Positions 42,365-50,222 of a stretch of DNA of 64,000 bases are shown here, one piece after another (position 1 is the stretch's first letter; each line of letters begins with the position of its first letter). The stretch covers positions 1-64,000 of the forward strand of contig NZ_JACRSY010000019.1 in assembly GCF_014384995.1 (NCBI RefSeq), in the 5' to 3' direction. Source of the stretch: Zhenhengia yiwuensis (GTDB taxonomy: Bacteria > Bacillota > Clostridia > Lachnospirales > Cellulosilyticaceae). The translations under genes were made by a program, and so were the position numbers. The notes beneath the pieces were generated by a model that ran no database searches, was not told the origin of the DNA, and saw only the letters and a list, made by a program, of their open reading frames with translations.

Positions 42365-43777
42365 ATGTCAGATCAAATTGTAAGACCTGTTAAAATAATG
42401 GATACAACACTTCGAGATGCACATCAGTCATTGATTGCAACAAGAATGACAACAGAAGAGATGCTACCTATTGCAGCTAAAATGGACCAAGCAGGTTTCT
42501 ATGCAATGGAAGTATGGGGTGGTGCAACTTTTGATGCTTGCTTACGCTTTTTAAAAGAAGATCCATGGGAAAGACTTCGTAAAATTCGTAAAGAAGTTAA
42601 AAATACAAAACTACAAATGCTCTTTAGGGGACAAAACATTTTAGGGTATCGTCACTATGCTGATGACGTAGTAGAATACTTCGTTCAAAAAAGTATTGCA
42701 AATGGTATTGATATTATTCGTATTTTTGATGCGCTTAATGATATGCGTAACTTAGAGACAGCAGTACGTGCTTCACGTAAAGAAGGCGGGCATGCACAAG
42801 TAGCTATTTCTTATACACTTAGTGAAGTGCATACATTAGAGTATTACATAGAGCTTGCAAAACGTATTGAAGACATGGGTGCTCATTCTATTTGTATTAA
42901 AGATATGGCTGGACTTCTTGTACCTTATGAGGCAGAAAGACTTGTTAAAGCATTAAAATCCTATACTAATCTTCCAATTCAGCTTCATACACATTATACA
43001 AGTGGTGTTGCTTCTATGACTTATCTTAAAGCTGTTGAAGCAGGATGTGATATTATTGATACAGCTATGAGCCCATTAGCTATGGGGACTTCTCAACCAG
43101 CAACGGAAGTACTTGTTGAAACATTCAAGGGTACGCCGTATGATACAGGTATTAACCAAGAGATTTTGAGCGAAATTACAGAGTATTTTAGACCAATGCG
43201 TGAAGAAGCTTTAGCAAGTGGGTTAATGAATACTAAAGTGCTTTCTGTAGATATTAATACACTTCGTTATCAAGTACCTGGTGGTATGCTTTCAAATCTT
43301 GTATCACAACTTAAAGGGCAAAATGCGGAAGACAAATACTATGATGTATTAAAAGAAATTCCTAGAGTAAGGGCTGACTTTGGTTATGTACCACTTGTTA
43401 CACCAAGTAGTCAGATTGTAGGAACTCAAGCAGTACTTAATGTACTTGCAGGGGAAAGATACAAAATGGTATCTAAAGAATCAAAAGATATGGTAAGGGG
43501 GAAATATGGTAGTACGCCAGTACCAATCAAAGAAGAAATTGTTAAGAAAATTATAGGGGACGAAAAACCTATTACCTGCAGACCAGCAGATTTACTGCAG
43601 CCAGAGCTTAAAACACTTGAAAAAGAAATGGCTATGTATAAACAACAAGATGAAGATATTCTTTCTTATGCACTATTCCCACAAGTAGCTATGGACTTCT
43701 TTAAATATAGAGAGGCCAAGGAGAAAAAAGTGGATTTGGCAGTAGCAGACAAAAAAAATAAAGCTTACCCCGTATAA
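42365..43777 (+). CDS. oadA: Oxaloacetate decarboxylase alpha / pyruvate carboxylase subunit B-like carboxyltransferase
   Basis: This TIM-barrel carboxyltransferase handles oxaloacetate or pyruvate. The 470-residue protein has IMDTTLRDAHQSLIATRM (residues about 11-28), the GGATFDACLRFL motif, RGQNILGYRHYADD (about 88-101) and HTHYTSGVASM as metal ligands (about 206-216). The PYC_OADA conserved region runs from about 300 to 440. The C-terminal biotinyl domain found in many OadA proteins is absent, because the chain stops after the conserved region. It must therefore use the separate carrier encoded three genes upstream, like transcarboxylase 5S. Confidence 0.9.
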   Translation: MSDQIVRPVKIMDTTLRDAHQSLIATRMTTEEMLPIAAKMDQAGFYAMEVWGGATFDACLRFLKEDPWERLRKIRKEVKNTKLQMLFRGQNILGYRHYADDVVEYFVQKSIANGIDIIRIFDALNDMRNLETAVRASRKEGGHAQVAISYTLSEVHTLEYYIELAKRIEDMGAHSICIKDMAGLLVPYEAERLVKALKSYTNLPIQLHTHYTSGVASMTYLKAVEAGCDIIDTAMSPLAMGTSQPATEVLVETFKGTPYDTGINQEILSEITEYFRPMREEALASGLMNTKVLSVDINTLRYQVPGGMLSNLVSQLKGQNAEDKYYDVLKEIPRVRADFGYVPLVTPSSQIVGTQAVLNVLAGERYKMVSKESKDMVRGKYGSTPVPIKEEIVKKIIGDEKPITCRPADLLQPELKTLEKEMAMYKQQDEDILSYALFPQVAMDFFKYREAKEKKVDLAVADKKNKAYPV

Positions 43778-43793
43778 TTTGTAAGTTATAGGT

Positions 43794-43831
43794 AGACTAC
43801 AGAACGACATAAGCTGTTCTGTAGTCTTTTT
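43794..43831 (+). terminator. Terminator of the decarboxylase operon
   Basis: AGACTACAGAAC (43794-43805) pairs with GTTCTGTAGTCT (43816-43827) around a 10-nt loop, followed by TTTT. Confidence 0.85.
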
Positions 43832-43854
43832 ATGTGATAAATAGTAAAATATCG

Positions 43855-43882
43855 TTGTCAAAATACAAATATATTATATAAT
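43855..43882 (+). promoter_or_regulatory. Sigma-A promoter for the RpiR-type regulator
   Basis: TTGTCA (43855-43860), 16-nt spacer and TATAAT (43877-43882), 47 nt before the ATG. Confidence 0.6.
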
Positions 43883-43929
43883 GATACTAGATGTAATGAT
43901 AAAGTTACGTGATTGAAAGGAAATGAGTA

Positions 43930-44844
43930 ATGAATAACGATCTGATTCAGCGTATTAAAAAGAGTATGCCCAAGCTAAGTAAAGGGCAAAAATTAATCGC
44001 CAATTATATTTTAGAACATTATGAAAAGGCAGTATTCCTGACAGCAGCTAAACTTGGAACAATAGTGGGGGTAAGTGAATCAACCGTTGTAAGATTTGCA
44101 AATGAATTAGGTTACGATGGTTATCCTAAATTCCAAGAAGCTTTAGAAGAGCTTGTTAAGAGTAAACTAACAGCTATGCAACGTCTTGAAGTAACGACAG
44201 ACCGTATTGATACAGAACATGTATTAAAGAGTGTGCTTCAAACAGACCAGGAAAAAATTGCTTATACAATTGAGCAAGTAGATGAACAAGTATTTGAACA
44301 AGCTATTGATAAAATCATTAATGCAGATACTATTTATATACTAGGGGTACGTAGTTGTGCGGGACTTGCAAGCTTTTTAGGATTTTACTTTAATATTATC
44401 TTCCCTAGAGTAAGAGTGATTAATACAAACAGTATTAGTGAAATTTTTGAGATTATTCATCATATTGGTAGCAATGATGTTATTATTGGGATCAGTTTTC
44501 CGCGCTATTCTAAGCGTATTTTAAAAGCCTTAGAATATGCACGTTCTAAAAAGGCCGGTGTTATTGCTATTACAGATAGCTATATTTCTCCTATTGCGCA
44601 GTATGCAGAGCAAACTTTAATAGGCCGTAGTGAGATGATTTCATTTGTAGACTCGCTAGTTGCACCTTTAAGTATTATTAATGCGATTATTGTAGCAGTA
44701 AGTTTACGTAAAAAAGATGAGATTTCCACAAATCTTGATAACCTAGAGACTGTTTGGATGGAATATGAAGTTTATGATGATACAAGAGAGATGAATAATT
44801 ATAATCCTAATATGATGAACGGGATTAAGGAAAAATGTGATTAA
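43930..44844 (+). CDS. MurR/RpiR family transcriptional regulator
   Basis: The 304-residue protein has the N-terminal HTH_6 domain (about 1-77: SKGQKLIANYILEHYEKAVF, VGVSESTVVRFANELGYDGYPKF). A SIS sugar-phosphate-binding domain follows (about 125-260: ADTIYILGVRSCAGLASFL, VIIGISFPRYSKRIL, and AGVIAITDS). Such proteins sense phosphosugars or related metabolites. It is upstream of the aroH-cmk fusion, with a short coding overlap only if the longer fusion start is used. No sugar genes adjoin it, so its ligand and targets are unknown. It may simply share a transcript with cmk and ispH. Confidence 0.88.
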   Translation: MNNDLIQRIKKSMPKLSKGQKLIANYILEHYEKAVFLTAAKLGTIVGVSESTVVRFANELGYDGYPKFQEALEELVKSKLTAMQRLEVTTDRIDTEHVLKSVLQTDQEKIAYTIEQVDEQVFEQAIDKIINADTIYILGVRSCAGLASFLGFYFNIIFPRVRVINTNSISEIFEIIHHIGSNDVIIGISFPRYSKRILKALEYARSKKAGVIAITDSYISPIAQYAEQTLIGRSEMISFVDSLVAPLSIINAIIVAVSLRKKDEISTNLDNLETVWMEYEVYDDTREMNNYNPNMMNGIKEKCD

Positions 44845-44857
44845 AGAGAGGGATAAA

Positions 44858-45877
44858 ATGAATATTGTTGCCATTCGTGGGGCTATTACAACAGAGAATA
44901 CAAAAGAAGCTATGTTAGAAGCTTCTCAAGAGCTTTTAGAAGCTATTTTAACAGCTAATCAAATAGATAAAAAAGATATTATACAAATTACCTTTACTTG
45001 TACAAAAGACTTGGATGCAGTTTATCCAGCAGTAGCAGCAAGAAATTTGGGGGTTACAGAAGCTGCTTTAATGTGCATGCAGGAAATGTATGTGAAAGGT
45101 TCACTTGAAAAATGTATCCGTATAGCTGTATTATGTCAGAGTGAGGCTTTAGTGCAACAGACAGTTTGTCATCAATATTTAAAAGGTGCTAAGAAGTTAA
45201 GACCAGACTTAGGTCGTTTTACGCTTGCAATTGATGGACCGGCAGGTGCAGGGAAGAGTACTATTGCTAAGTGTTTAGCACAGAACCTACGTTGTACTTA
45301 TATTGACACAGGAGCTATGTACCGCACGGTAGGGCTTTTCTGTATACAAAACAATATAGACTATACGAATGAAGATGCAGTAAATAGTGTACTTAGTCAA
45401 ATAGGCATTGACATTATTTATGAAGACAATGCACAGAAGATTTACTTAAATGGAGTAGATGTAAGCACAGCTATTCGTACACAAGAAGTAGCAGCTGCAG
45501 CTTCTAAGGTAGCTACTTATAAAGAGGTAAGAGAAGCTTTAGTAGATATGCAAAGAAAACTCGCAGCAACGAAATCTGTTGTCATGGATGGGAGAGATAT
45601 TGGAACAGTTGTACTGCCTCAGGCAACACTTAAAATCTTCTTGACTGCTTCTGCCGAAGAGCGTGCAAACAGACGACTTTTGGAATATGAGGCAAAAGGT
45701 ATGGAAGTAGCTTATGATGTGCTTCTTAAAGAAATTCAAGAAAGAGATGATCAAGATGCTAATCGTGAGGTTTCACCACTTAAAAAAGCTGATGATGGTA
45801 TCGAGATTGACACGACTTCACTTTCTATAGAGGAGATTATTGAGCGTATTGCACACCTTTTGCAAGAAAGACTATAG
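44858..45877 (+). CDS. cmk: Fused AroH-type chorismate mutase and cytidylate kinase
   Basis: The 339-residue product joins two enzymes. Residues 1-118 match the trimeric AroH chorismate mutase: IRGAITTE with Arg7, then Arg62, CMQEM with Cys73 and Glu76, CIRI with Arg88, Tyr107, and LRPDL with Arg115. These line up with Bacillus AroH Arg7, Arg63, Cys75, Glu78, Arg90, Tyr108 and Arg116. Only the Lys60 position differs, being Val59. Residues 120-339 are cytidylate kinase, with P-loop DGPAGAGKST (about 126-135), YIDTGAMYRTVG, VMDGRDIGTVVLP and the lid near ANRRLLE. The ATG at 44858 follows GAGAGGGA. Cmk phosphorylates CMP and dCMP; the first domain converts chorismate to prephenate. ispH follows 11 nt later. 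Confidence 0.88.
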   Translation: MNIVAIRGAITTENTKEAMLEASQELLEAILTANQIDKKDIIQITFTCTKDLDAVYPAVAARNLGVTEAALMCMQEMYVKGSLEKCIRIAVLCQSEALVQQTVCHQYLKGAKKLRPDLGRFTLAIDGPAGAGKSTIAKCLAQNLRCTYIDTGAMYRTVGLFCIQNNIDYTNEDAVNSVLSQIGIDIIYEDNAQKIYLNGVDVSTAIRTQEVAAAASKVATYKEVREALVDMQRKLAATKSVVMDGRDIGTVVLPQATLKIFLTASAEERANRRLLEYEAKGMEVAYDVLLKEIQERDDQDANREVSPLKKADDGIEIDTTSLSIEEIIERIAHLLQERL

Positions 45878-45888
45878 GAGTGTAACAA

Positions 45889-46731
45889 ATGGAAATTATT
45901 TTAGCAAAAAGTGCAGGTTTTTGCTTTGGTGTACATCGCGCTGTAGATATGGCCTTTAAAACTGAAGAAGATAAGAAAACCTATACACTTGGACATATTA
46001 TTCATAATGAAACGGTAACAAGAAAACTTAAACAAAAAGGTATAGAATCAGTAGAAGCCTTGGACAATATTCCAATGGAAAAAGTCATTATCAGGGCCCA
46101 TGGTGTACCAGAAGCTGTTTATAAGGAAGCAGAATCAAAAAATATTGAAGTACTAGATGCAACTTGTCCTTATGTAACTAAAATTCATAGGCTGGTAAGT
46201 AGATATGAAAAAGAAGGTTATCGTATTATTGTAATCGGAGATGCTAAGCATCCTGAGATTATTGGGATTAATGGATGGACCAAAGAAGGTTGTATCATTT
46301 ATAAAAATAAAGAAGATGTAGATTTTACAGAGCTTGACTTAAATAAGAAGTACTTAATTGTATCTCAGACAACTTATAAAAAAGAAGTTGTAGATGGAAT
46401 TGTTAAGTTATTAGAAGAAGCAGGGTATGATGTGAAGTTCATTAATACAATCTGTAATGCTACTTCTGAAAGGCAAGAAGAGGCAAAAGAGATTTCTAAA
46501 GAAGTAGATGCTATGATTGTAATTGGAAGTAGTTTTAGTTCTAATACACAAAAGCTTTTTGAAATATGTAAGTCTTATTGCCAAGATACTTATTGTATAG
46601 AAGAGGCTAAGGATCTTAATGCAGAATGGTTTAAATCCAAGAATAAAGTAGGTGTGACAGCAGGTGCATCTACACCTAAAGATGTGATTGAAGAAGTGCT
46701 AGAAGTACTTAAAGGCATGGATGCCCAATAA
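45889..46731 (+). CDS. ispH: 4-hydroxy-3-methylbut-2-enyl diphosphate reductase
   Basis: IspH is the 4Fe-4S enzyme that completes the MEP isoprenoid pathway, making IPP and DMAPP. The 280-residue protein has the three cluster cysteines in AGFCFGVHRAV (Cys12), DATCPYV (Cys near 96) and ICNATSERQEE (Cys near 192). It also has LGHIIHNETV and RAHGVPE for the diphosphate. Many clostridia fuse IspH to an S1 domain protein. This chain stops at the normal IspH end, with no RpsA domain. It directly follows cmk, as in other Clostridia. Confidence 0.95.
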   Translation: MEIILAKSAGFCFGVHRAVDMAFKTEEDKKTYTLGHIIHNETVTRKLKQKGIESVEALDNIPMEKVIIRAHGVPEAVYKEAESKNIEVLDATCPYVTKIHRLVSRYEKEGYRIIVIGDAKHPEIIGINGWTKEGCIIYKNKEDVDFTELDLNKKYLIVSQTTYKKEVVDGIVKLLEEAGYDVKFINTICNATSERQEEAKEISKEVDAMIVIGSSFSSNTQKLFEICKSYCQDTYCIEEAKDLNAEWFKSKNKVGVTAGASTPKDVIEEVLEVLKGMDAQ

Positions 46732-46748
46732 CCTATCTAGAAATTAAA

Positions 46749-46788
46749 ATTAGCCCAAAGACTTTAAAGTCTTTGGGCTAATTTTTTT
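46749..46788. terminator. Bidirectional terminator between ispH and the exonuclease-like gene
   Basis: ATTAGCCCAAAGACTT pairs with AAGTCTTTGGGCTAAT as a nearly loopless palindrome (46749-46782), followed by Ts. It covers the end of the convergent gene. Confidence 0.87.
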
Positions 46789-47771
46789 ATACCTAATTTT
46801 AGAATTTCATCAAGAAAGGGAGAGAGTGCTTCTTGGTTATAGAGTGTATAAATTTGTTTTTGTTCATCTGCCCAATAAAGAGATTGATTAGACAGTTTAA
46901 GAGGTAAATAAAGCCCTTCTTGTTCAAGATAACAGGTAGATTTGGTAGCTTTAGTACGCATAGAAGCAGGTAGAAGTTTAGCTAGAGATTTATGCATCAA
47001 GTTACCTTCTACAATATAGTAGTCACTAGGAGGAAGATAGGTTTTAAGTTTTAATGCTAAAGCATTAATAGATAAAGAGAAATGGTTAAGTGAAGCATCA
47101 TACAGGCATTCATAATGACCTAGCTGATATTTGAAGGAATAAGGATAGATATAAGAAGGAGATAAATAGAAAGTTAAAGCTACTTCTTCAAAGGTATAAT
47201 CTATAAGCTTGGCATGATTTAGTCTATCTAAAAATTTATAGAAGTGATAAATGGCTATCAGGCTTAAAAGTTCTTCCTTGTTATGTTCTGAAATCAGCGT
47301 ACTATAGTTAATATGAGATGAAGTTAAGGTAAGTTTACAGAGTTTAGCAAGCTCTCGGCCTGAAGTTGTGAGGCTTCTGTTAAAACCTATGTCATTTTCT
47401 ATAAGAGTTCTGGCACGTTTTGAAGATTTTAAATCTACTAGATGAAGAGTGGTAAGGTCTGAAGTATCTAGCCCATAGATCTCTGCTTTTTGTAGAATAA
47501 AAGGCCATTCGAAGTGCTTGCCACCATAAGTGTAAATTTTTTCAAAGCGGATTACTTCCTTTAAAAAGGTTTCAATAAGAAGTGACTCCTCTTCTAGAGT
47601 TTCTGTAATCCAGTGACAAGACTGATAAGTATCTTCTTTTTTAAAGGCAATGCCTATACAAACAATGGTATCATGAATTTTAGAAAGACCAGTTGTTTCC
47701 AAATCTAAATAGCAATGTGCAGGAGATTCTATACTGAAGTCTAAAGAGTGTGAATGAGTTATGTAAATCAT
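46764..47771 (-). CDS. YprB-like ribonuclease H-fold protein (exonuclease-like)
   Basis: The 335-residue protein has a DEDD-exonuclease-type fold related to Bacillus YprB and COG3359. Motif I is CYLDLETTGLS with Asp23 and Glu25. Motif II, normally F-D-x-P, reads HFEWPF with Glu88 in place of Asp. The later acidic motif, normally N-x-x-D, reads HNKEEL with Glu167. The C-terminal third shows no known domain. The protein is probably a 3'-5' exonuclease or nuclease-like binding protein. The two Asp-to-Glu changes leave activity uncertain. The gene is alone and convergent to ispH. AGAAAGGATG precedes the ATG. Confidence 0.7.
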   Translation of the reverse strand: MIYITHSHSLDFSIESPAHCYLDLETTGLSKIHDTIVCIGIAFKKEDTYQSCHWITETLEEESLLIETFLKEVIRFEKIYTYGGKHFEWPFILQKAEIYGLDTSDLTTLHLVDLKSSKRARTLIENDIGFNRSLTTSGRELAKLCKLTLTSSHINYSTLISEHNKEELLSLIAIYHFYKFLDRLNHAKLIDYTFEEVALTFYLSPSYIYPYSFKYQLGHYECLYDASLNHFSLSINALALKLKTYLPPSDYYIVEGNLMHKSLAKLLPASMRTKATKSTCYLEQEGLYLPLKLSNQSLYWADEQKQIYTLYNQEALSPFLDEILKLGIKKLAQRL

Positions 47772-47992
47772 AAGAAAACATCCTTTCTGTGTAATATTAT
47801 TTTAACAAATGTATTTCTAAAGGTTCAAGCCCTAAAAGCTATTTTTGTTTTTTTGATTACATGTTAACATAAAAATAAAAAATAAAATTAGAAAATAATA
47901 TAAAATGAATTTTATTTATATGTATAATTCATAAATAACTTTCGGTGCATTATATAATCTAAATAAAACTCTATTTTTTAATAAAAATTGTA

Positions 47993-48021
47993 TTGAAATT
48001 GCAATTTAAAATTAGTATAAT
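47993..48021 (+). promoter_or_regulatory. Sigma-A promoter of the branched-chain amino acid transporter operon
   Basis: TTGAAA (47993-47998), 17-nt spacer and TATAAT (48016-48021), 37 nt before the ATG. The rest of the 286-base gap (47772-48057) is AT-rich with no gene; a 10/15 CodY-box-like match near 47975-47991 is not better than chance in such sequence. Confidence 0.75.
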
Positions 48022-48057
48022 GTCAAATATAAATTAAAAACAAGGCGGAGTGATACT

Positions 48058-49209
48058 ATGAAAACAAGAAAATTATTAGCAATAGCATTAGTAGCTATGA
48101 TGGGCACTTTATCTTTTGTAGGATGCCAAAAAGCAGATGCTTCTTCAGATACAATTAAAATAGGAGGAAGCTTTGACCTAACAGGTGAAGCTGCACAATA
48201 TGGAATTGCAACAAGTAATGGGGTAAAGCTTGCTATAGATGAATACAATGCAAATGGTGGAGTACTTGGTAAACAAATTGAATTTATATTAGAAGACAAT
48301 AAAGCAAGTCAAGTAGATGCTACAAATGCTTTCAAAAAGTTAGTAGATAATAATAAAGTTATTGGTTTTATTGGTTCTGATATTAGTAGTACAACTGAAA
48401 CGATTGCTAACTTAGCAGCAGAAAAAAATATACCAATGATTACACCAACAGGAACAAAACTTGGCATTACAACAATTGGTCCAAATATTTTTAGAGCATG
48501 CTATGTAGACCCTGCTCAAGGAGAACTTTTAGCTAAATTTGCAACAGAAGATTTAAAGGCTCAAACAGCGGCAATTATGATTAACTCAGAACAGGATTAT
48601 TCAACAGGTATTGCTGAAGCTTTTGAAGCAGCTTTCACGGCAGAGGGTGGAACTGTAGTAGAAAAAGTAAACTATGGAAAAAATGACGTAGATTTTAAAC
48701 CAATCTTAGCAAATATTAAAAATGCTAATGCAGATGTTGTTGTTATTCCAGATTATTATGAAACTATTGCAACTCTTATAACTCAAGCAAGAGAAATCGG
48801 TATTACATCTACCTGTATTGGTGGAGATGGTTGGGATGGTGTGACTGAGAAAACAGTTAATAATCCAGAGGTTGTAGAAGGCAGCTATTTTGTTAACCAT
48901 TATACAGTAGAAGATGATGCAGTAATTGTACAAGATTTCATTAGTAATTATAAAGCTACATATGATGCAGAACCAAATGCTTTTGCAGCACTTGGATATG
49001 ATGCAGCAAAAATCTTAATTGAAGCGATTAAAACTTGTGAAAGTACAGAAGCCGATGCTATTACTGCTGCAATGCAAAATACTTCTTTAGATTGTGTAAC
49101 AGGTCATATTACTTTTGATGAGAATAGAAATCCAGTTAAATCTGTATCTGTTATTGAAATTAAAGAAGGCCAAAATACACTTTATAAAAAACTTGATGCA
49201 GTAAAATAA
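48058..49209 (+). CDS. livK: Branched-chain amino acid ABC transporter, substrate-binding lipoprotein
   Basis: This protein captures Leu, Ile or Val outside the membrane and delivers them to LivHM. The 383-residue precursor has a lipoprotein signal peptide ending in FVGC, with lipidated Cys23. The mature part is a type I periplasmic-binding fold (Peripla_BP_6): IKIGGSFDLTGEAAQYG, FIGSDISSTTETIANLA, and NIFRACYVDPAQGELLAKF (written in part). The exact amino acid specificity is not certain. It leads the five-gene liv operon and is followed by a hairpin that may favour its higher expression. Confidence 0.92.
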   Translation: MKTRKLLAIALVAMMGTLSFVGCQKADASSDTIKIGGSFDLTGEAAQYGIATSNGVKLAIDEYNANGGVLGKQIEFILEDNKASQVDATNAFKKLVDNNKVIGFIGSDISSTTETIANLAAEKNIPMITPTGTKLGITTIGPNIFRACYVDPAQGELLAKFATEDLKAQTAAIMINSEQDYSTGIAEAFEAAFTAEGGTVVEKVNYGKNDVDFKPILANIKNANADVVVIPDYYETIATLITQAREIGITSTCIGGDGWDGVTEKTVNNPEVVEGSYFVNHYTVEDDAVIVQDFISNYKATYDAEPNAFAALGYDAAKILIEAIKTCESTEADAITAAMQNTSLDCVTGHITFDENRNPVKSVSVIEIKEGQNTLYKKLDAVK

Positions 49210-49233
49210 TAAATAGATCAGAAAATATTTATT

Positions 49234-49261
49234 CTCGGGGGTCTTGCCTCCGAGTAATTTT
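49234..49261 (+). terminator. Hairpin between livK and livH
   Basis: CTCGGGGG (49234-49241) pairs with CCTCCGAG (49247-49254, one G-T pair) around a 5-nt loop, and TAATTTT follows. The weak T-run suggests partial termination or RNA protection. Confidence 0.6.
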
Positions 49262-49310
49262 AAGGCTTTTATAGGATTTATGTAAAATCAGAAATAAAGG
49301 GGGATGAAGT

Positions 49311-50213
49311 ATGGATTATGGAATATTATTGATGCAGCAGATACTTAATGGTTTACATATTGGGAGTATTTATGCACTTATTGCTTTAGGGTATACAATG
49401 GTATACGGCATCGTTAAACTCATTAACTTTGCTCATGGAGATATTATGATGGTAGGCGCTTATATTGCGTTTATGATGATTACTGCTTTTAATTTACCAC
49501 TGCCAATCGCTATTATTATTTCAATGGCTAGCTGTGCACTTATTGGTATGGGTATTGAAAAAGTGGCTTATAAACCACTTAGAAATGCACCACGTATGTG
49601 GGCACTTATTACAGCTATAGGGGTAAGCTTTTTCTTAGAAACATTATTTACTATTTTGTTTGGGGCGAGTTCAAAACCATTCCCTACACTTTCACTTGCA
49701 CCTATCCAAATTGGGGCACTTCAAATCAGTCAGATTATGATGATTTCAATAGGTCTTTCTGTATTTCTTATGATTGCACTAGAGCTATTTATTAAAGAGA
49801 CAAAGCTTGGGAAAGCTATGCGTGCCGCTTCAGAAGATGCTAAAGCAGCAGCTTTAATGGGTATTTCTGTTAATAAAACCATTTCTATTGCTTTTGCTAT
49901 TGGTTCAGCACTTGGGGCAATAGGAGGGATCCTTTTTGCTATGGCCTATCCCCAAATCAAACCCTTAATGGGAGTTATGCCAGGACTTAAAGCCTTTATT
50001 GCAGCAGTGCTTGGAGGAATTGGGATTTTACCAGGTGCTATGCTAGGAGGATTTTTACTTGGTATTATTGAAAGTATTACAAAAGGCTTTCTATCAGCTT
50101 TCTGGCCAGATGCTTCTTTATGGGCAGATGCTATTTTATTTTTAATCTTAATTTTAGTACTCTTACTAAAGCCAGCAGGTATTCTAGGTAAGAATGTACG
50201 AGAGAAAGTGTAG
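49311..50213 (+). CDS. livH: Branched-chain amino acid ABC transporter permease LivH
   Basis: LivH is one of two membrane subunits of the importer. The 300-residue polytopic protein starts LLMQQILNGLHIGSIYALIA and contains GYTMVYGIVKLINFAHGD, then RAASEDAKAAALMGISVNK (about 190-208), the EAA-like cytoplasmic loop that contacts the ATPases. AVLGGIGILPGAMLGGFLLG (about 243-262) follows. The GGGGGATG ribosome site is close to the ATG. The stop overlaps the upstream signal of livM. Confidence 0.94.
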   Translation: MDYGILLMQQILNGLHIGSIYALIALGYTMVYGIVKLINFAHGDIMMVGAYIAFMMITAFNLPLPIAIIISMASCALIGMGIEKVAYKPLRNAPRMWALITAIGVSFFLETLFTILFGASSKPFPTLSLAPIQIGALQISQIMMISIGLSVFLMIALELFIKETKLGKAMRAASEDAKAAALMGISVNKTISIAFAIGSALGAIGGILFAMAYPQIKPLMGVMPGLKAFIAAVLGGIGILPGAMLGGFLLGIIESITKGFLSAFWPDASLWADAILFLILILVLLLKPAGILGKNVREKV

Positions 50214-50222
50214 GTGATCAAG

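Noticed and set aside
47975..47991. CodY box upstream of livK
   Set aside because: Only about 10 of 15 positions match, within a run of T and A. Not distinguishable from background.
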